Source of the DNA: Papiliotrema nemorosa
Lineage: Eukaryota; Basidiomycota; Tremellomycetes; Tremellales; Rhynchogastremaceae
NCBI GenBank assembly: GCA_032158125.1
Contig: JASKOT010000012.1
Span: forward strand, 186,001-250,000
Reading direction: 5' to 3'
Length of the DNA stretch: 64,000 nucleotides
Shown here one piece after another: positions 9,760 to 21,500 of this stretch (positions are counted from its first letter, which is position 1; each line of letters starts with the position of its first letter). Below the pieces are notes generated by a model. It saw only the letters and a program-made list of their open reading frames with translations. It was not told the DNA's origin and searched no databases. The position numbers and the translations under genes were made by a program.

Positions 9760-12590
9760 CTACTTGAACTGCAATTTCTCTATGATTATCCTCTCCATGG
9801 CCCTCATCACCTCGGGCTTGGTCAACAAGCTTGTCATGATATACACGACGTTACCCAGCGGTCTAGAATGTATTTGAAACGGCGAAAAGTCGTCTCCGCC
9901 CGTTGGTGAGCGGATAACGGTCTGTCGGAGATCCGTCAAGAAGGTCAAGGCAGCATGAGAGGAGTATCCTTCGAGTCAGCGCTCGATCCTCCACATGAGA
10001 TCATGCTTACCTCCCTCGTCCTCTAGCTCAATGGCGAGAACAGTACCCATCGCCATGGTCCCCTTGACGCCCGCTAGACCCGAGGTAGTCTTGATAAACT
10101 CTTCGCTCCAGAATGACCACCTTTCTGAGCCTTTCCACAGCGCTCGCTCCTCATCCCACGTCTTGTTCTCCATCATTTCGATGCCCTTGAGCGCTACGGC
10201 GCAGCCGATGGGGTTTGCAGTGTAACTATGGCCGTGCAAGAGTGCATCGACCTTTTTATCGGAAAGGAAACTGGCAAAAATGCTTTGAGATGCGAGAGTC
10301 GTCGATAAGGGCAGAAGGCCTCCTGTGAGGATCTTTGCATACACCGCAATGTCAGGCGTGTGACCAAGTACCGAGGCTGCCGAGTGGTACCCGAATCGAT
10401 GAAGACCCGAGAAGACTGAGATGAGTGAACATCACGGGACAGGAGAAGTAGCCCACCTTCATCATAGATCACGGGCAAGCCCTGCCATTCATCAGAGCTC
10501 GAAGCACTGGTGAGTCTTTCGGCAACAGCCGGACTCTGTGTCGAGGGAGCGATACCAAAGAGATCAGCGGAGGAACGGACGACCTCTATCAGGATCTTTT
10601 GGAAAAGCGGATCGACAAAGACCATCCCTCCCGCACCCAAACAGACAGGTTCCATGACGAGAGCTCCGAATTGTCGTCCTTCACTGACGAGTTGTTGCAG
10701 GGTAGACCGAATATGTGAGCGGTAGTACTCTGCCAAAGGCGAGCTTGACCGTGCTTCCACGTCATAGACGTCAGAGATCGATTCGAAAGCCAGAGACCAG
10801 GAGTGATCAGCAGCGGAAGTGGCGTTCACCGAAGAGGGCAGTTTTGGCCATTCGTCAGGGGGTGTAGACTGGACAGTGGGTTTTCCATCGACATATTGCA
10901 CCATTGGTGGGGAGAACCAATGTCCCCGACCTTTGTACCAGTCGACGACGGTATTGTACGTCGAAGCTTCTGTGGCGTCCATGGATCCGATCTTACAATC
11001 AGCAAAGATTTAGGCAAGGGTAGCGGAACTCGCAGTATCGCCATGGTATCCTCCTCTCAGCCCTATCACGCCTACTTCAGAGCCATCTACCCCTTTCCAC
11101 CCATATCTCCTTCCTGCAGCTCGAAGAGCCATCTTGAGAGCTACCTCCATGCCTGTACTTCCGTTGTCTGAGAAGAACACCCTTGAGGCCCAACCTTTGC
11201 CTACTGTCTCCAGCAACTTTTCGGAGAGATTCAGTGCCGGCTCGTGCGTACCGGAGGGGAATAAGACATGACCGTATCGACCTGCTGCTTCGGCCGCAGC
11301 AAGAGTGAGAGGTTCTGACGCGTGTCCGTGAGATTGGCTAGGAGTTAGCGCCGTAGACTGGATGTTAGGTGAGCGCATACGTGAACCAAGATGCAGATCC
11401 GTCAAAGTAAGAGTTGAGCAGACTATCCTGGCCCTTGCTGCTTGATGGTGAAGTCGAAGTGGACGGCGGTTTAGCATAGTACGCATCGAAGCAGTCGTTG
11501 TGCGCCGAGTCGATGACCATTACGTCTTCCTTCTTGTTCACCTGCCATGAGCCGTTGACCTGTAAGCTCGAGACGCGAGCATACCAGTCCATGTTGCGTG
11601 AAAGGCCACCACACGCTTTGCAACGTTCTCTCTGGCATACCATCCAGCTTCAAGATCCTCTCCTGATGTTCCGCATCTAACCAATCTACACACTCCCCAA
11701 CACCGCCCTCTCCAACCTTTTCCACCTGATCATACCACTTTCCTAGTCGCAAAACATCTTCTTCCCTTGTGCCCTCTTTCTTTGGCGGAGCAGCGATGTT
11801 CCAAAACTTGACACCCCGCTCGGCAAAGTAGTCGGAGAGGAATTCGTGATTTCTGTAGTACCCGTCGTGCAGGCACAGAACGGCTGATACAGAGTAGCCG
11901 CGAAGCAGGAGCGACTCGTATGATGTGAGAGTGGTCGATATACCGCCTAGGTGGGAAGACGCAATGAGGACACTGGGAAGGCGAAGTGGACGCAGAAAGG
12001 TGGTTTGTGTGTGGGGAGCATGCAGCGCTGGGGAATGTACACCTCCGGCAGTCTCGACATATAAAGAGCTGGGCGTCGAGGTCAAGGAAGTGGAAGGGAG
12101 AGACGAATGGACGGAAGAGATGTAATCAGAGACAGAGGAGATGAGGGTGTCGTTTGACTTCGGAAACGGCTGCTCGTCAATATGGAGCACGGGGTTGGGG
12201 TGAAGCATACCAGGTCCGGAGCTAGTATAGCAGCAAGATGAGGCGACATGGGTTCCCTGTAGGCGTATAGATTTTTGGTCTCTATGAGACTGCCATACCT
12301 CCCTGCATTCCTCTCGACATAGCTGGACATCAGCCATACCAGGACGGCGAGACCCACCTGGTGTCCGCTTCGTCATCTGGACCCGTACTGACCGGTTTCA
12401 AGTAGAAGACCTTTTTGCCAGAAGACGGTCCAGCCAGATGTTTCGAGGCCGAAGATCTGAGTAGAGCAGTAGTCAAGAGTGTTTTCCCCACATCGGTATT
12501 GGCTAACTATCAGAACCTTTTCGGGGACGGAGGGGGAGACATACCCCCGAATATTTGGGTGATGCGTAGATTGGGAAAGAGGAACGGCAT
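9760..12590 (-). CDS. BIO3-BIO1: Bifunctional dethiobiotin synthetase / DAPA aminotransferase
   Basis: This single polypeptide covers two consecutive steps of biotin synthesis. The aminotransferase converts 7-keto-8-aminopelargonate to DAPA, and the synthetase closes the ureido ring with CO2 and ATP. The start at 12590 gives MPFLFPNLRITQIFG, spliced to ANTDVGKTLLTTALL, which carries the synthetase P-loop. LKPVSTGPDDEADTR and SSHLGGISTTLTSYESLLLR are further synthetase signatures. The aminotransferase half begins near SVWWPFTQH. It contains IYDEV-FSGLHRFGYHSA across an intron and AKILTGGLLPLS, whose Lys is the predicted PLP anchor, followed by HGHSYTANPIGCAVAL. The protein ends at EKLQFK. The fused order (synthetase then aminotransferase) is the known fungal and plant arrangement. 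Several short introns are present. Both active sites look intact. Confidence 0.92.
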
Positions 12591-14133
12591 CCTCGACGTG
12601 CCCCCAGTCGCTTTTCCTTTACTCTACTCCCTTCTGAACCTCTGCCAGACTGACTGGATGTGAATGATCTCAAACGGGTTGTGGAATGTCGAAAGAAGAG
12701 GGGTCCCCCATTTGTAGCGAGTCGACTGTCGGATGAAGTTTAGCCGCTGAATCACAACGGGGGCAGCCGATGACCACTTGCACATCGTGCACCCGTGTCC
12801 TGCCGGGCATGAAGGCAAAGTGCGACAGTCGCTAGGTGCGATGTGGTAGAACACGCATGACACCAATGCATTATGCATGTAGTGGGGCTGCAGCGAAGTG
12901 GAACATGGCTTGTGGTGCAGGATGAAGGAATTCTTTGCTTATTATTTCCCTCTCCATCCACCTGCTCGACCACTTGCTCGAAGCTCAGCCCTGTGCCCGA
13001 GAAGCAGATGTTCATCTCATGAAGCAATTGCGGCAAGGAAACGCGAAACGATCTCCCCGTGGCATAAGCCAGGCAATACCGTCCAAGGCTTGCGAATCGA
13101 TCATTTCTCCTCACCTTTTGCCCCGGAAATGAGATGCCGAGTTGATTCTTGGGGATCTTCATGGGCAGTAACTCAGGAGGTTCATGGTCCCTTCGACGAC
13201 TGGGGCGTGTATACTAATTTGCATGATCCTGTTCTAGCGTATAACATTTCCTGACATGTGAGGTGGGACGCTGCACTTTTCGATTGTCGATCAGTTCCCA
13301 ATCCGGAATAAGTAATGTCGCCACTCATTGGTGGGTCGATCAGTCGTCCTTGGCTTGGCATGCATCTCGATAATAAGACGCTGTCGAGTAAGCGTTGAGA
13401 GTTGCAGATGCCGTGCGCGCCGGAACAAGTAGTGCATGCGGCTGTCGGGGGGAAGTAGCACCGACTGGCAGAAGAAGGAGTGGGTGAGGAGGCGGGATGA
13501 CTGCTTCTTTGACCCTGACACCTCGATGCCTTCTCTACAGTCGCCGCATTCCAACCAGCTCTCATTCACAGTTTATACAGACAATTGTCATTGCTGCTCG
13601 TTCCGAACCTCACCATTGCTGAGCCATCCTCGTCCATATCCAAATTGCTATCCGGTCCGAAAGGACGACCATTCATAAAAGACCATTTTCTGGCAGGGAT
13701 CTCCTTCCACCACCCTTCCCTTACTCGGTAGGCGGAGGCTTCCGCCCATTTACACAATCCTGTATACCCGGAACCTGGCGACAGCTAGTCTCGTGAGTGG
13801 CTTTCTCTCTCAAATAGAGAAGCCCATCGCTGAATCCAGGCATACTATCCCGAAGGGGTCGTTCAGCCGCTTCGAACCTTAATCCGCCCACAAGGGCTGC
13901 TGTTGTAATTAGTAGACTTTTACTCGGTACAGCGCAACTCATAGACTGAGAGGCTTTTCCCACCGCTGCACTACCAACTCGAGGAGGTGGACCGACGTTG
14001 CGGTAGCTCGGTCGTCATTGACGCTGTCTCAGCGGTCGCGAATTGGACAGTCACGTCGGGTTCGACTATCGATACGTCGATATTCGACGACCGCTATCAT
14101 CCGCAATCACCCTCCACGGCTTCACACACCACC
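12591..14133. other. Gene-poor divergent interval between BIO3-BIO1 and phosphodiesterase
   Basis: This 1.5-kb stretch separates two divergent genes. Short ORFs occur on both strands, but none shows recognisable protein similarity or a coherent exon structure. I see no tRNA-like T-arm, tandem repeat or transposon end. It most likely contains two promoters and long 5' untranslated regions. Confidence 0.5.
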
Positions 14134-17100
14134 ATGACATCGACCCCGCCGCTACAGGCTTCCTCCATGCCCCTCTCACTTTTCGTCCTACTCCCCGCTT
14201 CTGCTCACAGCAATCAGCCCATCGCTTCTAGCCGCCCATCTCGTCCGTCTCCCTTGGTCACACGGCAAAGTGGTAGCACGATCCCATCCTTGGGCTCACT
14301 CAGAAAAGTCCCCTCGTCTAGCGCAAAGCAAAACTTGGAGGAGACACCAGAGATAGACAAGGTGGTCAATGCTGGAAGAAGGCTCAGTCTCGCCCCTGGG
14401 ATGGGATCGGGAACCCAAGTGGGAACAAAGACATCTTTCACCAAGCTCGATACTGTGCACTCTTCTCCCCACCAGGAACCGACAACCATCTTTGGCGAGC
14501 CCGCTACGACCGCTACGACCGAAAGCTCGCCCTCGTCGCGGCCGCCTGTCTTCGGATCACAGCCGACATCGGGCCCGAGAAGTGGTCGGAGGAGACCTCA
14601 AACGGCTGCACAGTCGACACTCGCTTCACGCATGACACCGATACCTCGCGGAAGCATCGCCGTGCCTCCGGGTGGAGAGATGTTAGGATCTAGCAAGACA
14701 CGGCCAGGCTGGGAAGGCGATGAGATGGTCGGCGTGTTGCGTGGTAGCGGATTGGAAGGTGAGTGTGGATCTGTGCATCTGCCGTTATCCTGTCGGGAAC
14801 CAGTCCCATATCGATACGGCCGTCCTTTGGGAGTGTCTGGGAGTATTTCTGTTGGTGTCGTTTGAAGGAACCAGGGGACATCCTTCGAGGCGGAGCGACA
14901 AGAGAGATCGACAGGAACGAGGATCAAACGCATTCTCCTCATGTCTGCGACCCCCTTGATCCGTTGGTCAAGGAAGCGAGTAGCGGGTAACTAACGCACG
15001 ATGGGGATGAGATGTGTGATGATCAAAACAGGCGGGAGGGATGTGGGCTGTGCTTTGGGATACCACGGCGACGATCATCTCATCTCCTCCATCGACATGG
15101 CCCTTCCTCCATCCCTTGTTGTTTTCTTGCTCATATACCCTCGTCGTTGCGTCCCGTCCAAAGTCCTCCTTTCGCCCTTGTCTCCGTCTCCTGCCCATCC
15201 TTTATCGTCCTCTCTCACAATCACCGTCGCAACTTGACCAAATAAGCTGACCACCCCAGTCACCATCATTCGACACGCAGCACAACTTCCTTCGGTTCTT
15301 CACCCTTCATCTTCCTCTCCTCAACTTGGTGCATTCTCCCAACCCTCCTTGACCGCCCGTCCTCATTCCCCTTCATCCCACGTCACCCCAGTCATCCTTG
15401 TTCCCCTTTCCGATTCTCCGACGACCCCATCCCTTTCGCTGTTGCTTCAACAAGGCACAACACCGACTGCCGTTTGTTTTCAGCAGGATCTGCTCGATCG
15501 AGCGAAGCGATCCGAGGAGGAGTGGCTTCCCTCTGCATTGCAGCAGATTCGTCAAGTGACGGAAATGAGAGATAAAGCCATGGCAGAGGGAATCATGGCC
15601 ACATCACACACGATTGATCAACCGATCATCCTCGCATATTCTGCCAACCCAGCCTTGTCGTCCAGCACGATATCAGCCTGTGTCACTGCGGGCGCAGCCG
15701 GCGTTCTCAAACCGCCCTACGACGCCGAAACGGCTCGATTCGTCCGCCGCATGGTCAGAGCCGCCAAGGAAGGGAGGATATCATCGATTGTGGGACTGTC
15801 GACAAACGCGAATCGTCGATCATCATCCCCTGGCGGAGACGACTCTGCTTTACACAAGGTCATTCTGCCGCCGACCGCCCTTAGCATGGGCGGAGAGCAT
15901 GAAGGGGAAAAGGTCTTGTCAGGCGCTTTCAGAGCGCATCGAAGGGGTACTTCGGCCAATCTGGATCATTGGACATCGGCAGCATCAGCAGCGAGCACAA
16001 GTGGTAGGCAGCGGGAATCATCTGCGCCGACTAGAAAGTTGTCGCTGCAGCCTGCGGCTGTCCTGCCCTCTTCAACGTCGAAAAACTCCGTCCACTCCCC
16101 CGTGACAGCTCAAACACCTCTCTTCCCCGAGCATGGCGATCACGAGGACCATCATTTCGCTTCGCTTTTGGTGTACAACCCGAGTACTGAACAACGCAGA
16201 CGGTCGGTCGACGTCTCCGGATTGGGCATCGCGCTCAAACGTGCCCAGCGTGCCTTTGAAAACGCCAAACCTAGTCCCCAATCTGCCAGGGATCCTGCAC
16301 ACTCATTGACTGCGGGGCAGGGAGTCGTCAACGGGCACGTCAGATCAATGTCTATGGATGTCAGGCAAAGTGAAAAAACCGAGGTTGCTCAGGATAACGG
16401 AGAAGACAGCTGCTCAGATACTCGACTGGCCGAGCTGCTGAGTGCCATGTACTACCAGACCCAGTTGGCCATCGAGGTCGGGATGGACGATTTTGACGAG
16501 TGAGCGCCGTGCAGACCAGGAGCATTGGGTCGCTAACGATAGATTTTCCACACCGATCAGTCAGAAAGACAGGGCAAGACTGGTTGACGCTGTTGCAACG
16601 TGGAACTTTAAACCGCACAACCTGAGCGACATCGACTTGTTTAGAGTTGCTTGTTTATTATTTGAGGGTCTGCTGCATTCCGAAGGATTGGCAGAGCTGC
16701 AACTTGAGCTTGGTACGCCCCCCGGCCTCGCATGTCCCCCGGTTGTGCTGATCGTCAGGCCACATCAACAGGCTCCTTTTCGCCTTGCGGGCGATATACC
16801 ATGCACCAAACCCATACCACAATTATATCCACGCCATCGACGTGCTTCAAGCGACCTACTCCTTCCTCATCGCCGTCGGCGTCGCCCCTCCCTTTTCTTT
16901 CATCCGAGACCTCCGTCCGGACACACCGTCATGGAAACGCACAGCCGAAGAGTCGTCTCCTTCACTCGGACCTGGATCCCGACGAGCGCGGCAGGTCTTC
17001 CGACCTCAAGACGTCTTTGCAATTTTGCTCGCAGCAATGGGTCATGATGCCGGACATCCAGGCCTCAGCAATGCGTTCATGGTGAGCCTAATGACAGTAA

Positions 17101-18308
17101 CGGGTAACATGTCAGGCTAACACGCAGAAAAACGCCAAAACCCCACTCTCCCAAGTCTACGACGACAAATCGGTCCTTGAAAACATGCACTGCATGTTGA
17201 TTGTTCAGCTGATCCGTAAACACGGCCTTGGTTTCCTCCTCAATCCATGCGAAATTGCCAGAGCGCAACAGGTTATTCCCGCTCGAAGGTCATTTGATGC
17301 TATTGGCTTTCGGCGAGTCATGTACTCTTCCGTGTTGGCCACGGATATGTCGCTACATTTCGTCTGGATGCAGAACCTGCAGAAGTATGGCGAGGAAGTC
17401 AGTCATGCTTCAGGCGTATACGGGAGATCCGATATTGGACCTGGTCAAGCGTCCGATGAGGCGGCAGAGAAGGATAGGATCATGATTGCCCAAGCCTTGA
17501 TCAAATGTGCCGATATCAGCAACCCCGTGAGTTGGACCCATTCCCAGCAGGGCCATGCTTACAGTATAGACTCGACCTATCGACGTCTCCGAGCACTGGT
17601 CAACGGTTCTGCTCAAAGAGTGGGCAGTACAAGCTTCGCTCGAGACCGACCTTTCGCTGCCGGTGTCAGTCATCGCCAGTGCCGATGCGGCATTGCAGGC
17701 GAAAGGTCAGATTGGGTTCATCAAGTTGTTTACCCAACCTCTGTTCAACGCCGTTTCCGATGTCTTACCTGGTGCGTAAAGCCTCTGCAGTCAGCACAGT
17801 GCTGACTATCCTAGAAATGCAGCACTATGCGGATCTCTGTGCGGGCAACCAAGAGATATGGGAGAGTCGATCCGAGGCGATCAGCATGTCAGACGAGACT
17901 GTCATTGTCCAGCCGGCAGTAGAAGACGCCGCGCAAGACGAACGGTTCTCCACCCTTTTCCCTCTCTCCCTACCCGTCTCTTTGGTCGAAGCCAGAAATC
18001 TCGAACCTGGACCAATGGGAGCAAACGACGGAGGAAGTCCTGTAGCAGCTACAGGCAACTCGAGTCTACCCCAAACACCCATGACTACGCCTAGAAAGAC
18101 GACACTGGCGGACGGATGTACGAGACATCCTGAATCTCCTTCGGCAAAAGCGATGAGGGCAGTATATCATGCGAATCTGTTGGATCAGCGACATCGATTA
18201 TCCAGCTGGACGAGGGGTGTGCCTATTCCGGGATTACAGGCTAATGGGACGTTTGGAAATCTGAGGCGATCATCGACCCCCGCTGCACTCAGTACGGGCG
18301 GTCTTTAG
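14134..18308 (+). CDS. PDE2: cAMP phosphodiesterase (class I) with receiver-like N-terminal region
   Basis: This enzyme hydrolyses cyclic AMP and would damp PKA signalling. The first ATG of the open N-terminal frame is at 14134. Exon 1 ends at 14758 in phase 1 and joins exon 2 at 15260 across a 501-nt intron. Residues about 245-375 include QPIILAYSANPA and AGAAGVLKPPYDAETARFV, resembling the last strands of a response-regulator receiver with the conserved Lys-Pro. A Ser-rich linker follows. The catalytic HD domain shows YHNYIHAIDVLQ, MGHDAGHPG and IKCADISNP, supplying the metal-binding His and Asp residues. The C-terminus is a disordered tail with TPMTTPRKTT and ends at STGGL. At least five further short introns are needed. 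The orthologue name is inferred. The exact 5' structure is the weakest part. Confidence 0.85.
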
Positions 18309-18566
18309 GAAGGCGGGAGTGTCAGCAGAGTAATTGAGTTTATCGGGCCCGACCTAATATGAGGTATTAGAGAGTCCTGGAATGAAAAAACGATAGAAGT
18401 ACCGCGAAAACCATTGTATGTCCCATTTTGTAAGATAGTCAATTATCAGGAGGTGACATGTGAAGCAAACAGTATCCCTTGTGCCTATGTTGCCTACCGC
18501 GGACGCAGCTATTCGACCGGTACACCACCATAGCATGCCCATGAGATTCTATGCATAGTGAATCGA

Positions 18567-21500
18567 CTAGTGCAAGTACATGGGCAGACCGTAGACTACT
18601 GGAGCCGCTCCTGTGAGATACTTCAACTTGCACTCTTCCCTTGCTAGAGCGACCGCCTTGACACTGGATATACCTTCAACCAGATTGATCTGTCCCATCT
18701 TCACTGTGAGACCAGTCATCCCGCCCTTTGTCCCGGTCGCGTTACCGCGGGACGACGACCTCGAAGTCTCGGTATGTGGAACATGAGATGTATCCAGGTG
18801 AAGTCGCTTGAGGACATCCTCGGAGAGTCGATCTATATCTTTATCCGTCACATCCCACAAATTAGCCACGAGCGATGGACTGGGTATCAGTCATGTCCTT
18901 GATCAGAAGCACGAGTGGACTCACCATCCACCTATGAGATAGCTATATGCAGTCCCAGTTCGGTCGAAATCTCCTTGATCCTTCAACGCACCGGAAGAAC
19001 AACCCCAGAGCATGGTCATAGCGCATTTGGGCAACTGACGAATCTTGGAAGATCGTATATATTGTTCCGCTCCTCCATGACCAAAGTACCTGCCCGTCAG
19101 ACTCTCCTCACATGGATCACACAGCTGAGGTGTCCTCGCATAAACAAGGCGAGAACCGATACTCACAAGACCAAGTCGAAATTCGTCAACGCATTGATCA
19201 TCTCCAACTCGGTGGGTGATCGGCCGATGATACCTTTCCAGCCGCACGTCTCGACCATCTCTTTCAACCAAGGCTCAAAGTACGTCTGAGTCCGCCCGAG
19301 ATCCCCACTTGGATTGAGGATATAAAAGACCCTCTTGGTGTCGAGCGTCCTCTTGCCGTCGTCATGCCCATCAGGAGAAACATTGCCGGTTGAGAGAATA
19401 GCGGAAAGCCTCACTTGATCGAGGAATAATGGCAGAGATGGCACTCTGCTGACCGCTCGACCTCGCAGAATGGGAATCGACTCCCAAGGGAATCCAGAGA
19501 CATTCTTGTCCAGGGCCAAGAAGAGATGTTCATCTGGAGCAGCTTTTACTTCCCCTCGCAAGACCTCCATATCCGCCAAGACAGTCTTGATGTCCACCGC
19601 CAGCTATTCATCAGAACTAGACTTCCAGCTGGGAGGTGACTCACCTGGTCAATATCCAGCTCGGCGAGTGCCACTTGGACGCCACAAAACTGGTAAATGT
19701 CCAGGATGAAATATACCAAATCTTCTGCTTCTTCGTCTCTGCACTTGCTTGAAAGCTCGATAAATCGTTCAAGGAGCGAGTCATCTAGATGAACTCTGCC
19801 AGATCTCTTTGAGTCCTGCGGAGAAGGTTTTTCACCGAAGATTGCTCGATTGAAGACCAGCTCGATCTTGTTACGGAAAACATCGAGATGAGCAGGCTTC
19901 AGACCCGTCTCAGGACTCAGAATCGTCTGACCATTAGCCGAAAATCTAACTACCACGAGTAGCTCACTTTGAAAGCGCCCAACCAGCAAAACTCCATAGT
20001 CTGACAGAGCTTCTCCAGGCGTCGATCCAACTCAAACCGCTTATCCCACCAAGCTATCCTTCCTTCTCGATCTACCACATCCTTTGCCGTTCGAGCACCT
20101 TCATTCGACTCGTCAATGATATCTCTCAGCATCTTGATCGCCGCATCGTAGGTGAACAAGTCGGACTCGGCTTCGCCTTCACGTTTACCTTGTCGATCAA
20201 GTGGAAGCGTAAACACAAGCGGCTCGTGATTTGCCTGATGTCGAGAAATGAACATTGTCGTTTGATCCTCAGTGACATTTATACTGACCACAATCCAATT
20301 TGGCGGAAGAGCTGATACATCTTGGTTTGACAGGAGCATGTCGGAGCCATATTTTGAACGGACAGACTGCCAGAAGTCCCTCAGCTCTTGATCGTCCTCG
20401 TTCGACCCCGATGTCGTCAGGTCGGATGATGCTTGTGCGCTCTCTGGAGTAGGCGAAGACGGTGCTTGACGCTTGCTTTTGCTGTCTGATGGCCGGCTGT
20501 CCGTGTTCGATGGATTGATAATGGGCCATTTGGCTTCATCATTGTCGTCCCTTGGGAATTTGAGGTCGATGACCTCTGTCATTTCCCGAGGCAGAGTGAT
20601 AGCCGTCGCAGCAGCTGCTTGTGAGCAATATTCGAAGTGGCAGCTGATCAACAGTATACTGACCTAGTATGTCCGCAGCCGAGGCGGTGCTCTCGCCGGC
20701 GTCCTCGCCTAGAGAAGTCTGAAACGCTCTTGAAAGCGCTATGGAGAGACAAGCTTGTCGCACGTCTTCCACTTTAACAATACCTAGCGCCGAGCTGAGC
20801 GCATCGATAAAAGCCCTCTCTGCACCAGACAAGACAGCTTGAATCGATTGTCGAGTCGATTGTCTGTTGCGAGTCCGCTGCTGAGGCTTGCCCATAGGGA
20901 TCGCGAGCGCTAATAATCAATCTGTGTACAGTGGGCCGCACTCACTCGAGTCAGTGAGCGATGACATCTCGAGATCCGTTTTGAAATGACTGAAAGCAGT
21001 GTGTAGTCCTATCCGACCATCGAGGAAAAGATCTTCAGCCTGATACATCAGCATCATGTCGAATGTCAACATCATCGACTCACTTCGCTCTGCTCCCCAG
21101 GGTAGAACGCCTTGATTTGAGCCAGGACCTCCTCGCTATCCTCCGGAAAGCCAGCTTCGCGCAACAACCAAGCTTGTTGCCTTAGGACATGCTTCACAGC
21201 ATCAGGCAGGACAACTTCATTGCTCTGCACATGTGCGGCCACGGTCGTTAGAGCCTTCTTCCTAGATGGAGTTGACCTCGAACTCGCCATGGTGGAAAGC
21301 ACGCTGTTGATCGACGCGCGTAGCTTCTTGGGGGATGGCATCAACGCTTCATTTGTGTTGAAGACCGCTTCTAGACCTTGAACGCTGGACATGGCCTGTT
21401 CGAACATTTCGCCCGCTTCCGCTGTCATATCCTGTTTCGCATAGACATCACCTTTGATTCGAACGAGCTCGACACCACTAGGACCCAGAGCCCGATCGTC

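Noticed and set aside
12752..13162. Minus-strand ORF of 136 codons upstream of BIO3-BIO1
   Set aside because: No family resemblance, Cys/His-rich but without a regular zinc-ligand spacing, and overlapped by plus-strand ORFs of similar quality; looks like chance.
13987..14133. Upstream extension of the phosphodiesterase reading frame
   Set aside because: The open frame begins with GTG rather than ATG; the first ATG is at 14134, so I did not include the extension.
15001..15250. Overlapping ORFs inside the phosphodiesterase long intron
   Set aside because: None connects in frame with both flanking exons through acceptable splice sites, whereas direct splicing from 14758 to 15260 keeps the phase.
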